Origin: Flavobacterium limnophilum
GTDB lineage: Bacteria > Bacteroidota > Bacteroidia > Flavobacteriales > Flavobacteriaceae
DNA length: 64,000 bases
Direction of reading: 5' to 3'
Assembly: GCF_027111315.2 (NCBI RefSeq)
Contig: NZ_CP114289.2
Location: 558,001 to 622,000 of the forward strand
The notes under the pieces are model-generated. The model was given only the letters and a program-made list of their open reading frames with translations. It did not search any database and had not been told where the DNA came from. Positions within the stretch are counted from its first letter, which is position 1. Each line of letters starts with the position of its first letter. A program made the translations under genes and the position numbers. Below are positions 26,463 to 35,489 of the stretch, one piece after another.

Positions 26463-28196
26463 TCAGGATTGTTCCAAGGTGGAAATATCGCCTTCGGGCA
26501 AGCCGAGTTCTCTGGCTTTCAATAATCTTCGCAAGATTTTTCCGCTTCGGGTTTTGGGAATGTTTTCGACAAATTCAATTTCTTTGGGAGTAACGGCTGG
26601 TCCCAATTCTTTTCGGGCGAAAGCCATAATGTTCATTTTGGTTTCCTCGTTTGGAATATTTCCAGATTTCAAAACCACGAAAGCTTTTACCAATTCACCA
26701 ATGGTGGCTTCCGGTTTTCCAATGGCTGCGGCTTCTGCAATTGCCGGATGACGCATCAAAGTGCTTTCGACTTCAAAAGGGCCGACCATATGTCCCGATG
26801 TTTTGATAATGTCATCGGCGCGACCCACAAACCAGAAATAACCATCGGCATCTTTCTTGGCCAAATCTCCGCTGAGGTACCATTCGCCAATGAAGCATTT
26901 TTGGTAGCGTTCTTCTTCATTTAAATAACCACGAAAAAGTGATGGAAATCCTTTTTTCAAGACCAAATGTCCTTGAAGATTGGGTTCCGAAAGCAGCTGA
27001 ATTTGGTTGTCCTTGACTTCGGCAATGGCTGCTTCCAATCCGGGCAGCGGTTTTCCCATCGAGCCGGGTTTTACTTTCATCGAAGGAAAATTGGCAATCA
27101 TAATGCCTCCAGTTTCGGTTTGCCACCAATTATCTAGAATCGGAATTCCAAAGGTTTTTTCTCCCCAAATCACGGCTTCGGCATGGAGTGGTTCGCCCAC
27201 ACTCAGGATAATTCGCAGATTTTCGAGATTGTAAATTTCCAATGGCTTGATGTCCATTCGCATCAATCTCCTGATGGCGGTGGGAGCTGTGTACCAAATA
27301 GTAACTTTGTGTTCTTCGAGAATCGAATACCATCTTGCGGCATCAAATTCTTCTTCGTCGATAATACTGGTGACACCATTTACAAGCGGCGAAAGGATTC
27401 CATAAGAAGTTCCCGTTACCCAACCCGGATCGGCGGTACACCAAAAAACATCTCCTTCGTGAAAATCCAACACATATTTTCCGGTACTATAATGAGTGAG
27501 AACGGCTTTGTGAACGTGCAAAGCGCCTTTTGGCATACCGGTGGTTCCACTGGTAAAATGCAGCAAGGCCAAATCTTCCGGATGGGTTTCGGGGATGATG
27601 AATTCATCGCTTGCCTGTTCCATAAGTTTGGAATAGGACACTATTTTATCCGAAATATGTTCCGTTGCATCGGTCAAAATAACGTATCGAAGTGAGGGAA
27701 GTTGATCGATTAATTGTTTTGCTTTTTTTTCGAAAAGGAGGGAAGTGGTCAATAAAACGGTTGCCTCTCCTTTTTTCAATCTTTGAAATATTGGCTCAGG
27801 GCCAAAAACAGAAAACAACGGACAGAAAACGGCTGTGTATTTCAAAGTTCCCAAGGCAGCGATATACAATTCGGGAATTCTTCCTGCCAAAGCGAAAATG
27901 CGTTCCCCTTTTTGGACGTTTAATTTCCTCAAAACATTGGCAAATTTTGAAGTCTCCCGTTGCAAATCAGAATATGTGAAATCGTTAAAACTTCGGTCTT
28001 TGTGAATAAAACGAAATGCCACCACATTTTTCAAATGACTTTCGGCGTGGCGGTCAACGGCTTCGTGAGCGATGTTCAAGCCTTTTCCGTCGGGTAAACC
28101 GCTTAATTCTTGGGCAACATTTTCCCAAGAGAAAGTGGCTCGAACTTTTTCATAATCCGAAAGGTTGTGTTCTGTTTTATTTTTGGTGGCAAACAT
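26463..28196 (-). CDS. acsA: AMP-forming acetyl/acyl-CoA synthetase (AcsA-like)
   Basis: A 577-residue adenylate-forming enzyme. The P-loop is LLHFTSGTTGMPKGALHVHK, the A8 hinge region WYLSGDLAKKDADGYFWFVGR, and the acetylated lysine site PKTRSGKILRR. DNWWQTETGG is the acetyl-CoA synthetase A5 motif with the active-site Trp. At 577 residues it is closer to Bacillus AcsA (about 570) than to the 650-residue enterobacterial Acs. It converts acetate, ATP and CoA to acetyl-CoA. Context with pyruvate dehydrogenase and PEP synthase fits acetate scavenging and overflow recycling. Confidence 0.9.
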   Translation of the reverse strand: MFATKNKTEHNLSDYEKVRATFSWENVAQELSGLPDGKGLNIAHEAVDRHAESHLKNVVAFRFIHKDRSFNDFTYSDLQRETSKFANVLRKLNVQKGERIFALAGRIPELYIAALGTLKYTAVFCPLFSVFGPEPIFQRLKKGEATVLLTTSLLFEKKAKQLIDQLPSLRYVILTDATEHISDKIVSYSKLMEQASDEFIIPETHPEDLALLHFTSGTTGMPKGALHVHKAVLTHYSTGKYVLDFHEGDVFWCTADPGWVTGTSYGILSPLVNGVTSIIDEEEFDAARWYSILEEHKVTIWYTAPTAIRRLMRMDIKPLEIYNLENLRIILSVGEPLHAEAVIWGEKTFGIPILDNWWQTETGGIMIANFPSMKVKPGSMGKPLPGLEAAIAEVKDNQIQLLSEPNLQGHLVLKKGFPSLFRGYLNEEERYQKCFIGEWYLSGDLAKKDADGYFWFVGRADDIIKTSGHMVGPFEVESTLMRHPAIAEAAAIGKPEATIGELVKAFVVLKSGNIPNEETKMNIMAFARKELGPAVTPKEIEFVENIPKTRSGKILRRLLKARELGLPEGDISTLEQS

Positions 28197-28207
28197 TTTT
28201 TTATCAT

Positions 28208-28648
28208 TTATGCCAATACTTTTTCCACGATAATTTCCGGTTCCAAAAGGATAGTGGCTTTAATCGCATTGGAAATTAGACATTCTCTTTTGCTCATCTC
28301 AAGAATATGGATTGCCCTTTCTTGTTTTTGTGTATGCGGAATCGTGACTTTGGGTTTCAAGATGATTTCGGTCAAGGTGTGTTTGCCTTCAATTATGGCA
28401 ATATTGCACGCGGCATTACTCTCAAAACTGATGAAATCCAGCTTTGAATTTTCGGCTATGGCCAAGAAAGTCGTCATCAAACAACTATTTACCGATGCTG
28501 TCAATAAGTGCTCCGGTGTCCAAACGCCTTCCATTCCTTTTGGGAAATCAGGAGGTGTTGCCACTTCAATTTTTTGTGGTAAACTTGGGGAACTCAAGAC
28601 TCCCTTTCTGTTTACCATCCATTTTAGATTAACTTCGTAAGTGTACAT
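28208..28648 (-). CDS. OsmC/Ohr-family thiol peroxidase-like protein
   Basis: A 146-residue protein starting at MYTYEVNLKW (28648); the longer frame upstream has no family similarity. Both conserved OsmC cysteines are present: the peroxidatic-type Cys in SVNSCLMTTFLAIA and the resolving-type Cys in MSKRECLISNAIKA. This fits removal of organic hydroperoxides. It lies 12 nt upstream of the acetyl-CoA synthetase gene, in a run of stress and metabolic genes. Confidence 0.88.
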   Translation of the reverse strand: MYTYEVNLKWMVNRKGVLSSPSLPQKIEVATPPDFPKGMEGVWTPEHLLTASVNSCLMTTFLAIAENSKLDFISFESNAACNIAIIEGKHTLTEIILKPKVTIPHTQKQERAIHILEMSKRECLISNAIKATILLEPEIIVEKVLA

Positions 28649-28681
28649 TTTACAAGATTTTAAGTGGATAAATTCCAATAA

Positions 28682-29437
28682 TTATTGTGCAACAAAACCA
28701 CCATCCACAGGCATTGCAATTCCAGTGACAAAAGAAGCTTCATCCGAGCATAACCACATCACTGAACAAGCTATTTCCTCCGGTTGTCCAAAACGGCCAA
28801 CGGGTTCCAAACTCGTAAATTGCGCTTCGGCTTCTTTCTTTTTTCCGGTAAGGCGATCGATCATGGGCGTTTGTATAACTCCAGGACAAACGGCATTTAC
28901 CCTGATTCCTAGTTTGGCACATTCCAAGGCAGCTGTTTTCGTCAGTCCAATCACGCCGTGTTTAGAGGCTACATAAGCTGGCAAGCCTTGAAATCCGACC
29001 AGTCCAGCCACAGAAGAGCAGTTAACGATTGATCCTTTACCTTTTTCTAGCATTACAGGAATTTGATATTTCATGCAAAGCCAAATTCCTTTTAGGTTGA
29101 CGTCAATAGTTTTGTCCCAGTTTTCCTCGGAACAATCTTGGACAGGAGCCGAAGTTCCTTCGATTCCGGCATTGTTAAAAGCATAATCCAAGCGTCCGAA
29201 AGTGGCAATGGTTTTTTCAATTAGCGCTTTTACATCCGCGCTTTTTGACACGTCGCATTGTACGAATACGGCTTCTCCTCCCAAATTTTCGATTAAATCC
29301 ATAGTTTCTTCATTTTCTATCCAATCGGCAATGACGACTTTGGTGCCTTTTCTTGCGAAAGCTATAGCAGTGGCTCTACCAATTCCTGAAGATCCTCCTG
29401 TTATTAGGGCTACTTTGTCTTTGAATGTGTTTTCCAT
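28682..29437 (-). CDS. Short-chain dehydrogenase/reductase
   Basis: A 251-residue classical SDR starting at MENTFKDKVALITGGSSGIG (start 29437). TGGSSGIG is the NAD(P) glycine motif. NNAG is present. The catalytic tetrad has Ser in NCSSVAGLVG and Tyr/Lys in YVASK. The ending MWLCSDEASFVTGIAMPVDGG is typical of SDRs annotated as glucose dehydrogenase or 3-oxoacyl-ACP reductase. IADW at the end of beta-2 (an acidic residue there) favours NAD(H). Substrate cannot be assigned. It follows the PEP synthase gene by 19 nt. Confidence 0.88.
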   Translation of the reverse strand: MENTFKDKVALITGGSSGIGRATAIAFARKGTKVVIADWIENEETMDLIENLGGEAVFVQCDVSKSADVKALIEKTIATFGRLDYAFNNAGIEGTSAPVQDCSEENWDKTIDVNLKGIWLCMKYQIPVMLEKGKGSIVNCSSVAGLVGFQGLPAYVASKHGVIGLTKTAALECAKLGIRVNAVCPGVIQTPMIDRLTGKKKEAEAQFTSLEPVGRFGQPEEIACSVMWLCSDEASFVTGIAMPVDGGFVAQ

Positions 29438-29456
29438 AATGCTAATGTTTTTAAAA

Positions 29457-31871
29457 TTATATTCGAACTGTATTTTTCCTTTCGGCAACCAAAATATTTT
29501 CGATTCCTCTTATTAAAGCGTCGGGATTAAACGAGATGCTGTCAATGCCTTCTTCCACCAAGAACTGGGCAAACTCGGGAATATCGCTTGGCGCTTGGCC
29601 ACACAATCCCACTTTTATGTTGTTGCGTTTGGCCGCATGAATGGTTTCTTGGATTAAAAACTTGACTGCAGGATTTTGCTCGTTGAATAAAAAGCTGACC
29701 AAGGCAGAATCACGGTCCAAGCCAAGCGTGAGTTGTGTCAAATCATTGGAACCAATAGAAAATCCGTCAAATAGTTGGGCAAATTTATCGGCCAACAAGA
29801 CGTTGCTGGGGATTTCCACCATTACGTAGATTTCCAATTCGTTTTCACCCTGGATTAATCCATTTTTAGCCATTTCCGCAATTACTTTTTCTCCTTCTTC
29901 GACGGTTCTGCAAAAAGGAATCATCAGTTTCACGTTGTGCAATCCCATTTCGTTTCGTACTTTTTTCATGGCTTCGCATTCCAATGCAAAACCTTTTCGA
30001 TAAAAATCACTGTAATAACGGGAAGCCCCACGGAAACCAATCATCGGATTTTCTTCTTGGGGTTCGAAATATTTTCCGCCGATGAGGTTGGCATATTCGT
30101 TGCTTTTGAAATCGCTCATTCGCACAATGACATCTTTTGGATAAAAAGCCGCAGCCACTGTTGAAACCGCTTCGGCAAGTTTGTCGACAAAATAATCTCT
30201 GCCGTTTTCATATCCTTTTGTAAATTCCTTGATTGCCGAAATGGTGGTTTCATCGGTTAGTTTTTCGGGTTCGCACAGGGCATTGGGATGTATTTTTATG
30301 GTGTTGGAAATGGCAAATTCCATTCGCATCAATCCCACGCCTTTATTGGGATAAAAACTCAAATCGAAAGCTCTTTCGGGATCGGCAAGGATAAACATTG
30401 GGTTTGTTTTAGGCATTTCAATCTGACTAAAATCCTGTTCTTTTATTTCCCATTTCAGCAAGCCTTCGTATATGTTTCCCAGTTTGCCTTCGGCACAGGA
30501 AACTGTGATTTCTTGTCCATTTTTGATAACTGAAGTTGCGTTGCCGCATCCCACGACGGCAACGGTTCCGAGTTCGCGCGCCACAATTGCCGAATGGCTG
30601 GTTCTGCCGCCTTTGTTGGTAATGATGGCAGCCGCTTTTTTTAAAATGGGATCCCAGTCCGGGTTTGTAACGTCAGTCACAAGAATTTCTCCCTGTTGCA
30701 ATAGATTTCCTTCTTGCGGATTGTTCAGGATGCGTGCTTTTCCGGAAATAATTTTGTTGCCAAGGGCGATTCCGCTTGTCAATAGGTTGCCTTTTTCTTT
30801 TAGGGAATAAATTTCAACGGTTTGTTTTCGTTCTTTTCCGTGGATGGTTTCCGGCCTTGCTTGAACAATGTAGAGCTGGTCGTTCAATCCGTCTTTCGCC
30901 CATTCGATATCCATGGCTTTCATGTAATGGTCTTCTATTTTTTGGCACCATAGCGCCAGTTTGACCACTTCGTTTACCATCAACGAAAATTTATTTCGTT
31001 CTGTCAATGGCGTGTCAATGTTTTCAATGGTCTTTTCTACTGATGCGCCTTCTATTTTTTCGGAATAAATCATCGTGAATTCCTTGTTGCCGCAGCGACT
31101 TTTCAGGATTGGGTTTAGTTTTTTGTTGAAAAGTGTGGGTTTGAAAACCATCCATTCATCGGGAGTGACTCTTCCTTGGACGATATTTTCACCCAATCCA
31201 AATGTGCCGTTGATGACGATTGTGTTTTTAAATCCGCTATCGGGATCGATGGTAAAAGCCACGCCGGAAGAGGCTTTGTCGCTTCGAACCATTTGTTGCA
31301 CGCCAACGGAAATCGCGATGTCCATTCCTGCAAATCCCATGTCGTGGCGGTATTTGATGGCGCGATCCGTGAACAGGGAAGCATAGCAACGACGAACTGC
31401 TTCGAGCAATTGGATTTCGCCGCTGATGTTCAGGAACGATTCCATTCTTCCCGCAAAACTCGCTGCGGGCAGGTCTTCGGAAGTTGCGCTGCTTCTAACT
31501 GCAACATCAAGATTGTTTATTTCGCATTGTTTGCACAGTTCTTTGTAGGCGATAGTTATTTCGTCACGAATTTCATTGGGAATGGTTGCCGACAGTATAA
31601 GATTTCGGGCTTTTTCTCCAATGGAGGAAAGGTTGGAATATTCTTTTGTGTCCAGTGAAAGCAGTAAATCATTCAATGGTTTTTCGAGATTATTTGCTTT
31701 GCGGAACATTCGATACCCTTGGGCCGTAACGGCAAAACCATTGGGAATGTTGATGCCCATTGGAATCAGTTGGGTGTACATTTCGCCAAGCGAAGCATTT
31801 TTTCCGCCCACTTTATCAATATCGGCAATACCGATTTGGTTAAAAAACAAGATGTGTTCCGTGGTTGCCAT
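29457..31871 (-). CDS. ppsA: Phosphoenolpyruvate synthase
   Basis: An 804-residue enzyme converting pyruvate and ATP to PEP, AMP and phosphate. An N-terminal ATP-grasp domain begins GGKNASLGEMYTQL. The swivelling domain has the phosphorylated His in GGRTSHSAIVARELG. The C-terminal PEP/pyruvate domain has GLMRMEFAI, FSIGSNDLTQLTLGLDRDS and the catalytic Cys in GLCGQAPSD. Length matches PpsA (about 790-800). It heads a long same-strand array in which acetyl-CoA synthetase, pyruvate dehydrogenase and PPS together set the PEP/pyruvate/acetyl-CoA node. Confidence 0.94.
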   Translation of the reverse strand: MATTEHILFFNQIGIADIDKVGGKNASLGEMYTQLIPMGINIPNGFAVTAQGYRMFRKANNLEKPLNDLLLSLDTKEYSNLSSIGEKARNLILSATIPNEIRDEITIAYKELCKQCEINNLDVAVRSSATSEDLPAASFAGRMESFLNISGEIQLLEAVRRCYASLFTDRAIKYRHDMGFAGMDIAISVGVQQMVRSDKASSGVAFTIDPDSGFKNTIVINGTFGLGENIVQGRVTPDEWMVFKPTLFNKKLNPILKSRCGNKEFTMIYSEKIEGASVEKTIENIDTPLTERNKFSLMVNEVVKLALWCQKIEDHYMKAMDIEWAKDGLNDQLYIVQARPETIHGKERKQTVEIYSLKEKGNLLTSGIALGNKIISGKARILNNPQEGNLLQQGEILVTDVTNPDWDPILKKAAAIITNKGGRTSHSAIVARELGTVAVVGCGNATSVIKNGQEITVSCAEGKLGNIYEGLLKWEIKEQDFSQIEMPKTNPMFILADPERAFDLSFYPNKGVGLMRMEFAISNTIKIHPNALCEPEKLTDETTISAIKEFTKGYENGRDYFVDKLAEAVSTVAAAFYPKDVIVRMSDFKSNEYANLIGGKYFEPQEENPMIGFRGASRYYSDFYRKGFALECEAMKKVRNEMGLHNVKLMIPFCRTVEEGEKVIAEMAKNGLIQGENELEIYVMVEIPSNVLLADKFAQLFDGFSIGSNDLTQLTLGLDRDSALVSFLFNEQNPAVKFLIQETIHAAKRNNIKVGLCGQAPSDIPEFAQFLVEEGIDSISFNPDALIRGIENILVAERKNTVRI

Positions 31872-32140
31872 ATTTATAGGATTTAAATATACGAATGGCT
31901 TGAAGAAGAGAGTAGTAGGTGTTTCTGCTTGAAAAAGCCGATAGAGTAAATTTAAGAAATTATTGCCTATTCTCGAAAGGAAAAAATAGTTTTTTTAGTA
32001 ATTTATAATCATTAAATGGTTGTTTAACAATATTTTATGGTTTTTTAAAACAAAATAGACACAGTTTTCCAGAATTGGGTCTTTGTTTTGAAAATTGGGA
32101 TGAAAGAAGGATAGGAGATTAAAAAATGGAGTTGGTTTTT

Positions 32141-32182
32141 TATACCAAACGACATTATTTTAATTCAAAATATTTTGGTATA
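32141..32182. repeat. 41-nt insert with 9-bp terminal inverted repeats
   Basis: TATACCAAA (32141-32149) and TTTGGTATA (32174-32182) bound an AT-rich core. The right copy of the duplication lacks exactly this 41-nt segment, so it is either a tiny insertion here or a clean deletion there. Confidence 0.65.
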
Positions 32183-32192
32183 AACAAAAAAA

Positions 32193-32220
32193 ATCCCCGG
32201 TTATTTTCATAATCGGGGAT
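32193..32220 (-). terminator. Intrinsic terminator of the T9SS protein gene
   Basis: ATCCCCGGTTAT / ATAATCGGGGAT forms a 12-bp stem with one mismatch and loop TTTC; on the minus strand a run of eight T follows. It is the same hairpin as the one after tpiA at 33961-33988. Confidence 0.8.
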
Positions 32221-32237
32221 TCTATGTGCAAAGATTG

Positions 32238-33545
32238 TTACTGAAAGATAATTTTTTCGCTGTAACTATTTTCTCCATCGTTAATTTTTATGAGATAAAC
32301 ACCTTTTGATTGTGGAGCAAAATTTATTTCATTTGATGTTTGTTTTTCCGTTTTGGAGGCTTCATATATTTTTTGTCCTGAAAGATTTAATATTTCGATT
32401 TGAATTTTTGAATCTGTTTTTTTTAGATTAAAATAAAAGGTTCCGCTGTTTGGATTTGGATAAATAGTTAGGTATTTGCTAACCAGATTTTCCTTGATTC
32501 CCAATGGATTAGAATAATGTGCAATTTTATTATCATCAGAGGTTAACCAACCCGTATTTTCATCCCAAAAGAAAATGCTGTAAGGGTTGTATGTTAGTGG
32601 ATCTTGAGTTGACCAACTCGCTCCTCCATCTGTTGTATGAAGCACATATGTAATATTTGTTGGGCCATCCGTGCTAGTCCCAATCCAGCCAGTTGTTGCG
32701 TTTAAAAAGTATAGAGATTTACATTTATAGTCTGCTGTAATGCCTGAATTGACAATTTCTATCCAATCAGTACCACCATTATTAGTTTTAATGATTTTCC
32801 CGTTTTGTCCAACTACCCATCCGTGATTTAAATCTGTAAACTGAATTGCAAGAAATCCACCAGGTGTATTATCTGTATATTGTGGTGTCCAATTTACTCC
32901 TCCATTTGTAGTTTGATATATTTTATGGGGAGCAACTGCATTTGGACCTGAACTAATTGCCCAGCCATTATTTGGATCCATAAAGTAGAGAATGCCAAGA
33001 AATCCACTTGAAGGAACAGGAGTCCAATTATTTCCACCATCATTAGTTTTTAAACTTGTGGATATGTCGCTTGCAAAATTATATATTGTCGCATAACCAT
33101 TGTTAGTATCAAAAAATTGAATTTGAATTCCAGTGTCTCCAACAGTTTGTGAAAGAATTTTACTTTCCCAATTTATCCCTCCATCTGTAGTTTTATATAC
33201 AACTACTCCATTTGAATTAAAAGGATCATTTCCAAAGGATTTCAAAACCCAACCAGTTGAAGGATTTATAAAACTCAAATTTAATCCTGGATCAATCAAT
33301 GAAGATATAATATCAGTAGGGTGAAGCATTTTTTCTACCCAAGTTGCTCCTCCGTCGATGGTGTGTAAAAGCCCACCAGGAGAAATAGAAATCCATCCTT
33401 CATTCGCACTCACAAATTGTATTTTTCCAACTTCTGCTGTTGGTTTTACAGGATTTGTTTGAAGAGTCCAACTGTCCTGAGCATTCAAAGAATTCATTGT
33501 TAATCCTGAGATTAACAGTGCAAGCATTAAGGTAAAATTTTTCAT
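32238..33545 (-). CDS. Secreted YCF48/BNR-like protein with T9SS sorting domain
   Basis: A 435-residue exported protein. The Sec signal MKNFTLMLALLISGLTMNSLNAQ is cleaved after AQ. Residues about 25-345 are repeated propeller blades with the recurring pattern G-W-x-x-x plus T-x-D/N-G-G-x-x-W (for example TIDGGATW, KTTDGGINW, TNNGGTDW, TTDGGASW), as in YCF48/Hcf136-like and BNR proteins. The last 75 residues are a type A T9SS sorting domain (LTIYPNPNSGTFYFNL, GVYLIKI, KIIFQ end). It should be secreted or displayed at the cell surface. The gene is bracketed by a long direct duplication. Confidence 0.88.
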   Translation of the reverse strand: MKNFTLMLALLISGLTMNSLNAQDSWTLQTNPVKPTAEVGKIQFVSANEGWISISPGGLLHTIDGGATWVEKMLHPTDIISSLIDPGLNLSFINPSTGWVLKSFGNDPFNSNGVVVYKTTDGGINWESKILSQTVGDTGIQIQFFDTNNGYATIYNFASDISTSLKTNDGGNNWTPVPSSGFLGILYFMDPNNGWAISSGPNAVAPHKIYQTTNGGVNWTPQYTDNTPGGFLAIQFTDLNHGWVVGQNGKIIKTNNGGTDWIEIVNSGITADYKCKSLYFLNATTGWIGTSTDGPTNITYVLHTTDGGASWSTQDPLTYNPYSIFFWDENTGWLTSDDNKIAHYSNPLGIKENLVSKYLTIYPNPNSGTFYFNLKKTDSKIQIEILNLSGQKIYEASKTEKQTSNEINFAPQSKGVYLIKINDGENSYSEKIIFQ

Positions 33546-33711
33546 TTTAGTAAAATTTAAATTTCCTACTCGTATGGTTTTTCGGTTCTACCCCGTTTTT
33601 TATCGTGGTTTCTGGGTTCCACTTTATAAGGTAAAAAGTGTAATTTTTTTGGAATGATTTGGGGAAGTAAATAATATTCGATAAAAATGCGCAATATTAT
33701 TATTGGGCAAA
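33546..33711. other. Upstream region of the T9SS protein gene
   Basis: Unique AT-rich sequence between the gene start and the right duplication copy. No gene and no clear TAnnTTTG box were seen on the minus strand. Confidence 0.4.
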
Positions 33712-33993
33712 AAGAAGAGAGAAGTAGGTGTTTCTGCTTGTTGAAGCCGTAAGAGTAAATTTAAGAAATTATTGCCTATTCTCGAAAGGAAAAAATAGTT
33801 TTTTTAGTAATTTATAATCATTAAATGTTTGTTTAACAATATTTTATGGTTTTTTAAAACAAAATAGACACAGTTTTCCAGAATTGGGTCTTTGTTTTGA
33901 AAATTGGGATGAAAGAAGGATAGGAGATTAAAAAATGGAGTTGGTTTTTAAACAAAAAAAATCCCCGGTTATTTTCATAATCGGGGATTCTAT
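33712..33993. repeat. Right copy of the direct duplication
   Basis: This 282-bp block matches 31903-32225 without the 41-nt insert. It lies between the T9SS protein gene and tpiA and contains the tpiA terminator, suggesting this is the ancestral copy. No gene is seen within it. Confidence 0.9.
33961..33988 (-). terminator. Intrinsic terminator of tpiA
   Basis: ATCCCCGGTTAT / ATAATCGGGGAT stem with loop TTTC followed on the minus strand by T8. It lies 28 nt after the tpiA stop. Confidence 0.82.
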
Positions 33994-34015
33994 TTATAAA
34001 GGATAATCTAAATTC

Positions 34016-34768
34016 TTAAATAGCAGTCACGATTGCTACAAAGTCTTCCGCTTTCAAAGCTGCTCCACCAATAAGACCACCGTCAACATCTGGTTTAGAG
34101 AATATTTCTTTGGCATTATCAGGTTTTACGCTACCTCCGTAAAGGATGGAAACATCTTCGGCAACATCGCTACCAAAGGCTTTGCGAACTGTTTCCCTGA
34201 TGAATTCGTGCATTTCCTGTGCTTGTTCCGGGCTGGCAGTTTCTCCTGTTCCAATGGCCCAAACTGGCTCATAAGCCAAAACAATTTTTTCCCAATCTTT
34301 TGCTTGTAAGTGGAATAAACCATCTTTCAATTGGTTTTCAACGATATTGAAATGATTTTGGGATTGACGGTCTTTCAACTCTTCACCAAAGCAAAAAATA
34401 ACGGTCATGTCGTGTTGCAATGCTGTGTCCACTTTGCTGGCAATCAAGGCATCGGTTTCGTGAAAAATCGCTCTGCGTTCTGAATGTCCAAGAATAACGG
34501 TTTTCACGCCAACGCTTGTTAGCATGTCTGCCGAAATTTCACCTGTATAAGCGCCACTTTCTGCTTGGTGCATGTTTTGTGCAGATACACCAATTGCCGT
34601 TGATTTCAATTGATTAACTGCCGAAGCCAAGTTGACAAATGTAGGAGCCACAATTACTTGAGCATCCGTTTCTGCAGGGATTTTTGCTATTAATTCGTTT
34701 AATAATTCTTCAGTTTGTGCTGCATTTTTGTGCATTTTCCAGTTTCCTGCTACAATCTTCTTTCTCAT
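34016..34768 (-). CDS. tpiA: Triose-phosphate isomerase
   Basis: A 250-residue TIM-barrel enzyme interconverting dihydroxyacetone phosphate and glyceraldehyde 3-phosphate. The substrate lysine is in AGNWKMHKN, the electrophilic His in VILGHSERRAIFHE, and the catalytic Glu in LAYEPVWAIGTG. The phosphate-binding loops ILYGGSVKPDNA and GGLIGGAALKAEDF are intact. Length equals the family norm. It is downstream of a TlpA-like lipoprotein gene and ends in a strong terminator. Confidence 0.97.
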   Translation of the reverse strand: MRKKIVAGNWKMHKNAAQTEELLNELIAKIPAETDAQVIVAPTFVNLASAVNQLKSTAIGVSAQNMHQAESGAYTGEISADMLTSVGVKTVILGHSERRAIFHETDALIASKVDTALQHDMTVIFCFGEELKDRQSQNHFNIVENQLKDGLFHLQAKDWEKIVLAYEPVWAIGTGETASPEQAQEMHEFIRETVRKAFGSDVAEDVSILYGGSVKPDNAKEIFSKPDVDGGLIGGAALKAEDFVAIVTAI

Positions 34769-34829
34769 TTTGTTTGTTTTATTGTTTTTATTATTTTATT
34801 TAAATTGTTGTTGTCATTGAAATGGACAA

Positions 34830-35327
34830 CTATTTGTTTAATTCTTTTAAAACGGAATTGATTTTGTCAAAGTCGGTTTCGATGGCCCTGTAAAGCACAA
34901 TTTTTCCAGTTTTGTCCACGATGATGTATCTAGGAATCCAGTCCAGGTCTATTGCTTTTCCGAATACGCCTTTCATTTGGTCGTTTGCCATAAAATGGTC
35001 GCCTTTGAGCTCGTGTTTTTCGATGCCAATTTTCCAATTTTCGGACGTTCTATCCATGGAGATAAACAAGTAGGCCACGTCGGGATTATTGGCTTGCAGT
35101 TCTTTTATTTTTGGCATTGCTTTTACACAATCGCCACACCAAGAAGCCCAAACTTCGATGACCAAGGTTTTGCCTCTGTACTTTTTTAGAATGTCTTTGA
35201 ATGCAACTTGGCTTCCATCGGTTGCCAACAGTTTTTCTGACAAAGCTTCTTTTGAAAATGAATTCTTTTGTGCTTGTGAACAAGAAAAGCTTATCACTGC
35301 AAAAAGAAAGACCAATATTTTTCTCAT
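34830..35327 (-). CDS. TlpA/thioredoxin-like lipoprotein
   Basis: A 165-residue envelope protein. The signal MRKILVFLFAVISFSCSQAQ is a lipoprotein signal with Cys 16. The thioredoxin fold has the redox pair in EVWASWCGDCVKAMPK (CGDC) and the cis-Pro region IPRYIIVDKTGKI. It probably acts as a periplasmic thiol-disulfide reductase. A TAACTTTG -7 box on the minus strand (35352-35345) lies 18 nt upstream. It is co-directional with tpiA and the DoxX/BT_3928-like gene, a linkage common in Bacteroidota. Confidence 0.88.
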   Translation of the reverse strand: MRKILVFLFAVISFSCSQAQKNSFSKEALSEKLLATDGSQVAFKDILKKYRGKTLVIEVWASWCGDCVKAMPKIKELQANNPDVAYLFISMDRTSENWKIGIEKHELKGDHFMANDQMKGVFGKAIDLDWIPRYIIVDKTGKIVLYRAIETDFDKINSVLKELNK

Positions 35328-35489
35328 TTTTTAAAAATTTTTCCCAAAGTTACATTTTATTAACCAAAATTCAGGAAGAGTAAACTGCATTATTTCAGGT
35401 ATTTATACTATTTCGATTTCGTAATTGGTTATTGTCATTATAAAGAATCGCAAAATAAAACCACTCATAAACTGACGTTCAATTGCAGA

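Larger units (their letters stand above)
31903..32225. repeat. Left copy of a direct duplication flanking the T9SS protein gene
   Basis: This 323-bp block recurs at 33712-33993. After about 50 nt of scattered differences the copies are almost identical (one substitution plus a 41-nt insert in this copy), and both end in the same terminator hairpin followed by TTCTAT. Together they bracket a single gene. This copy fills the gap between ppsA and that gene; no other gene is seen in it. Confidence 0.9.
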
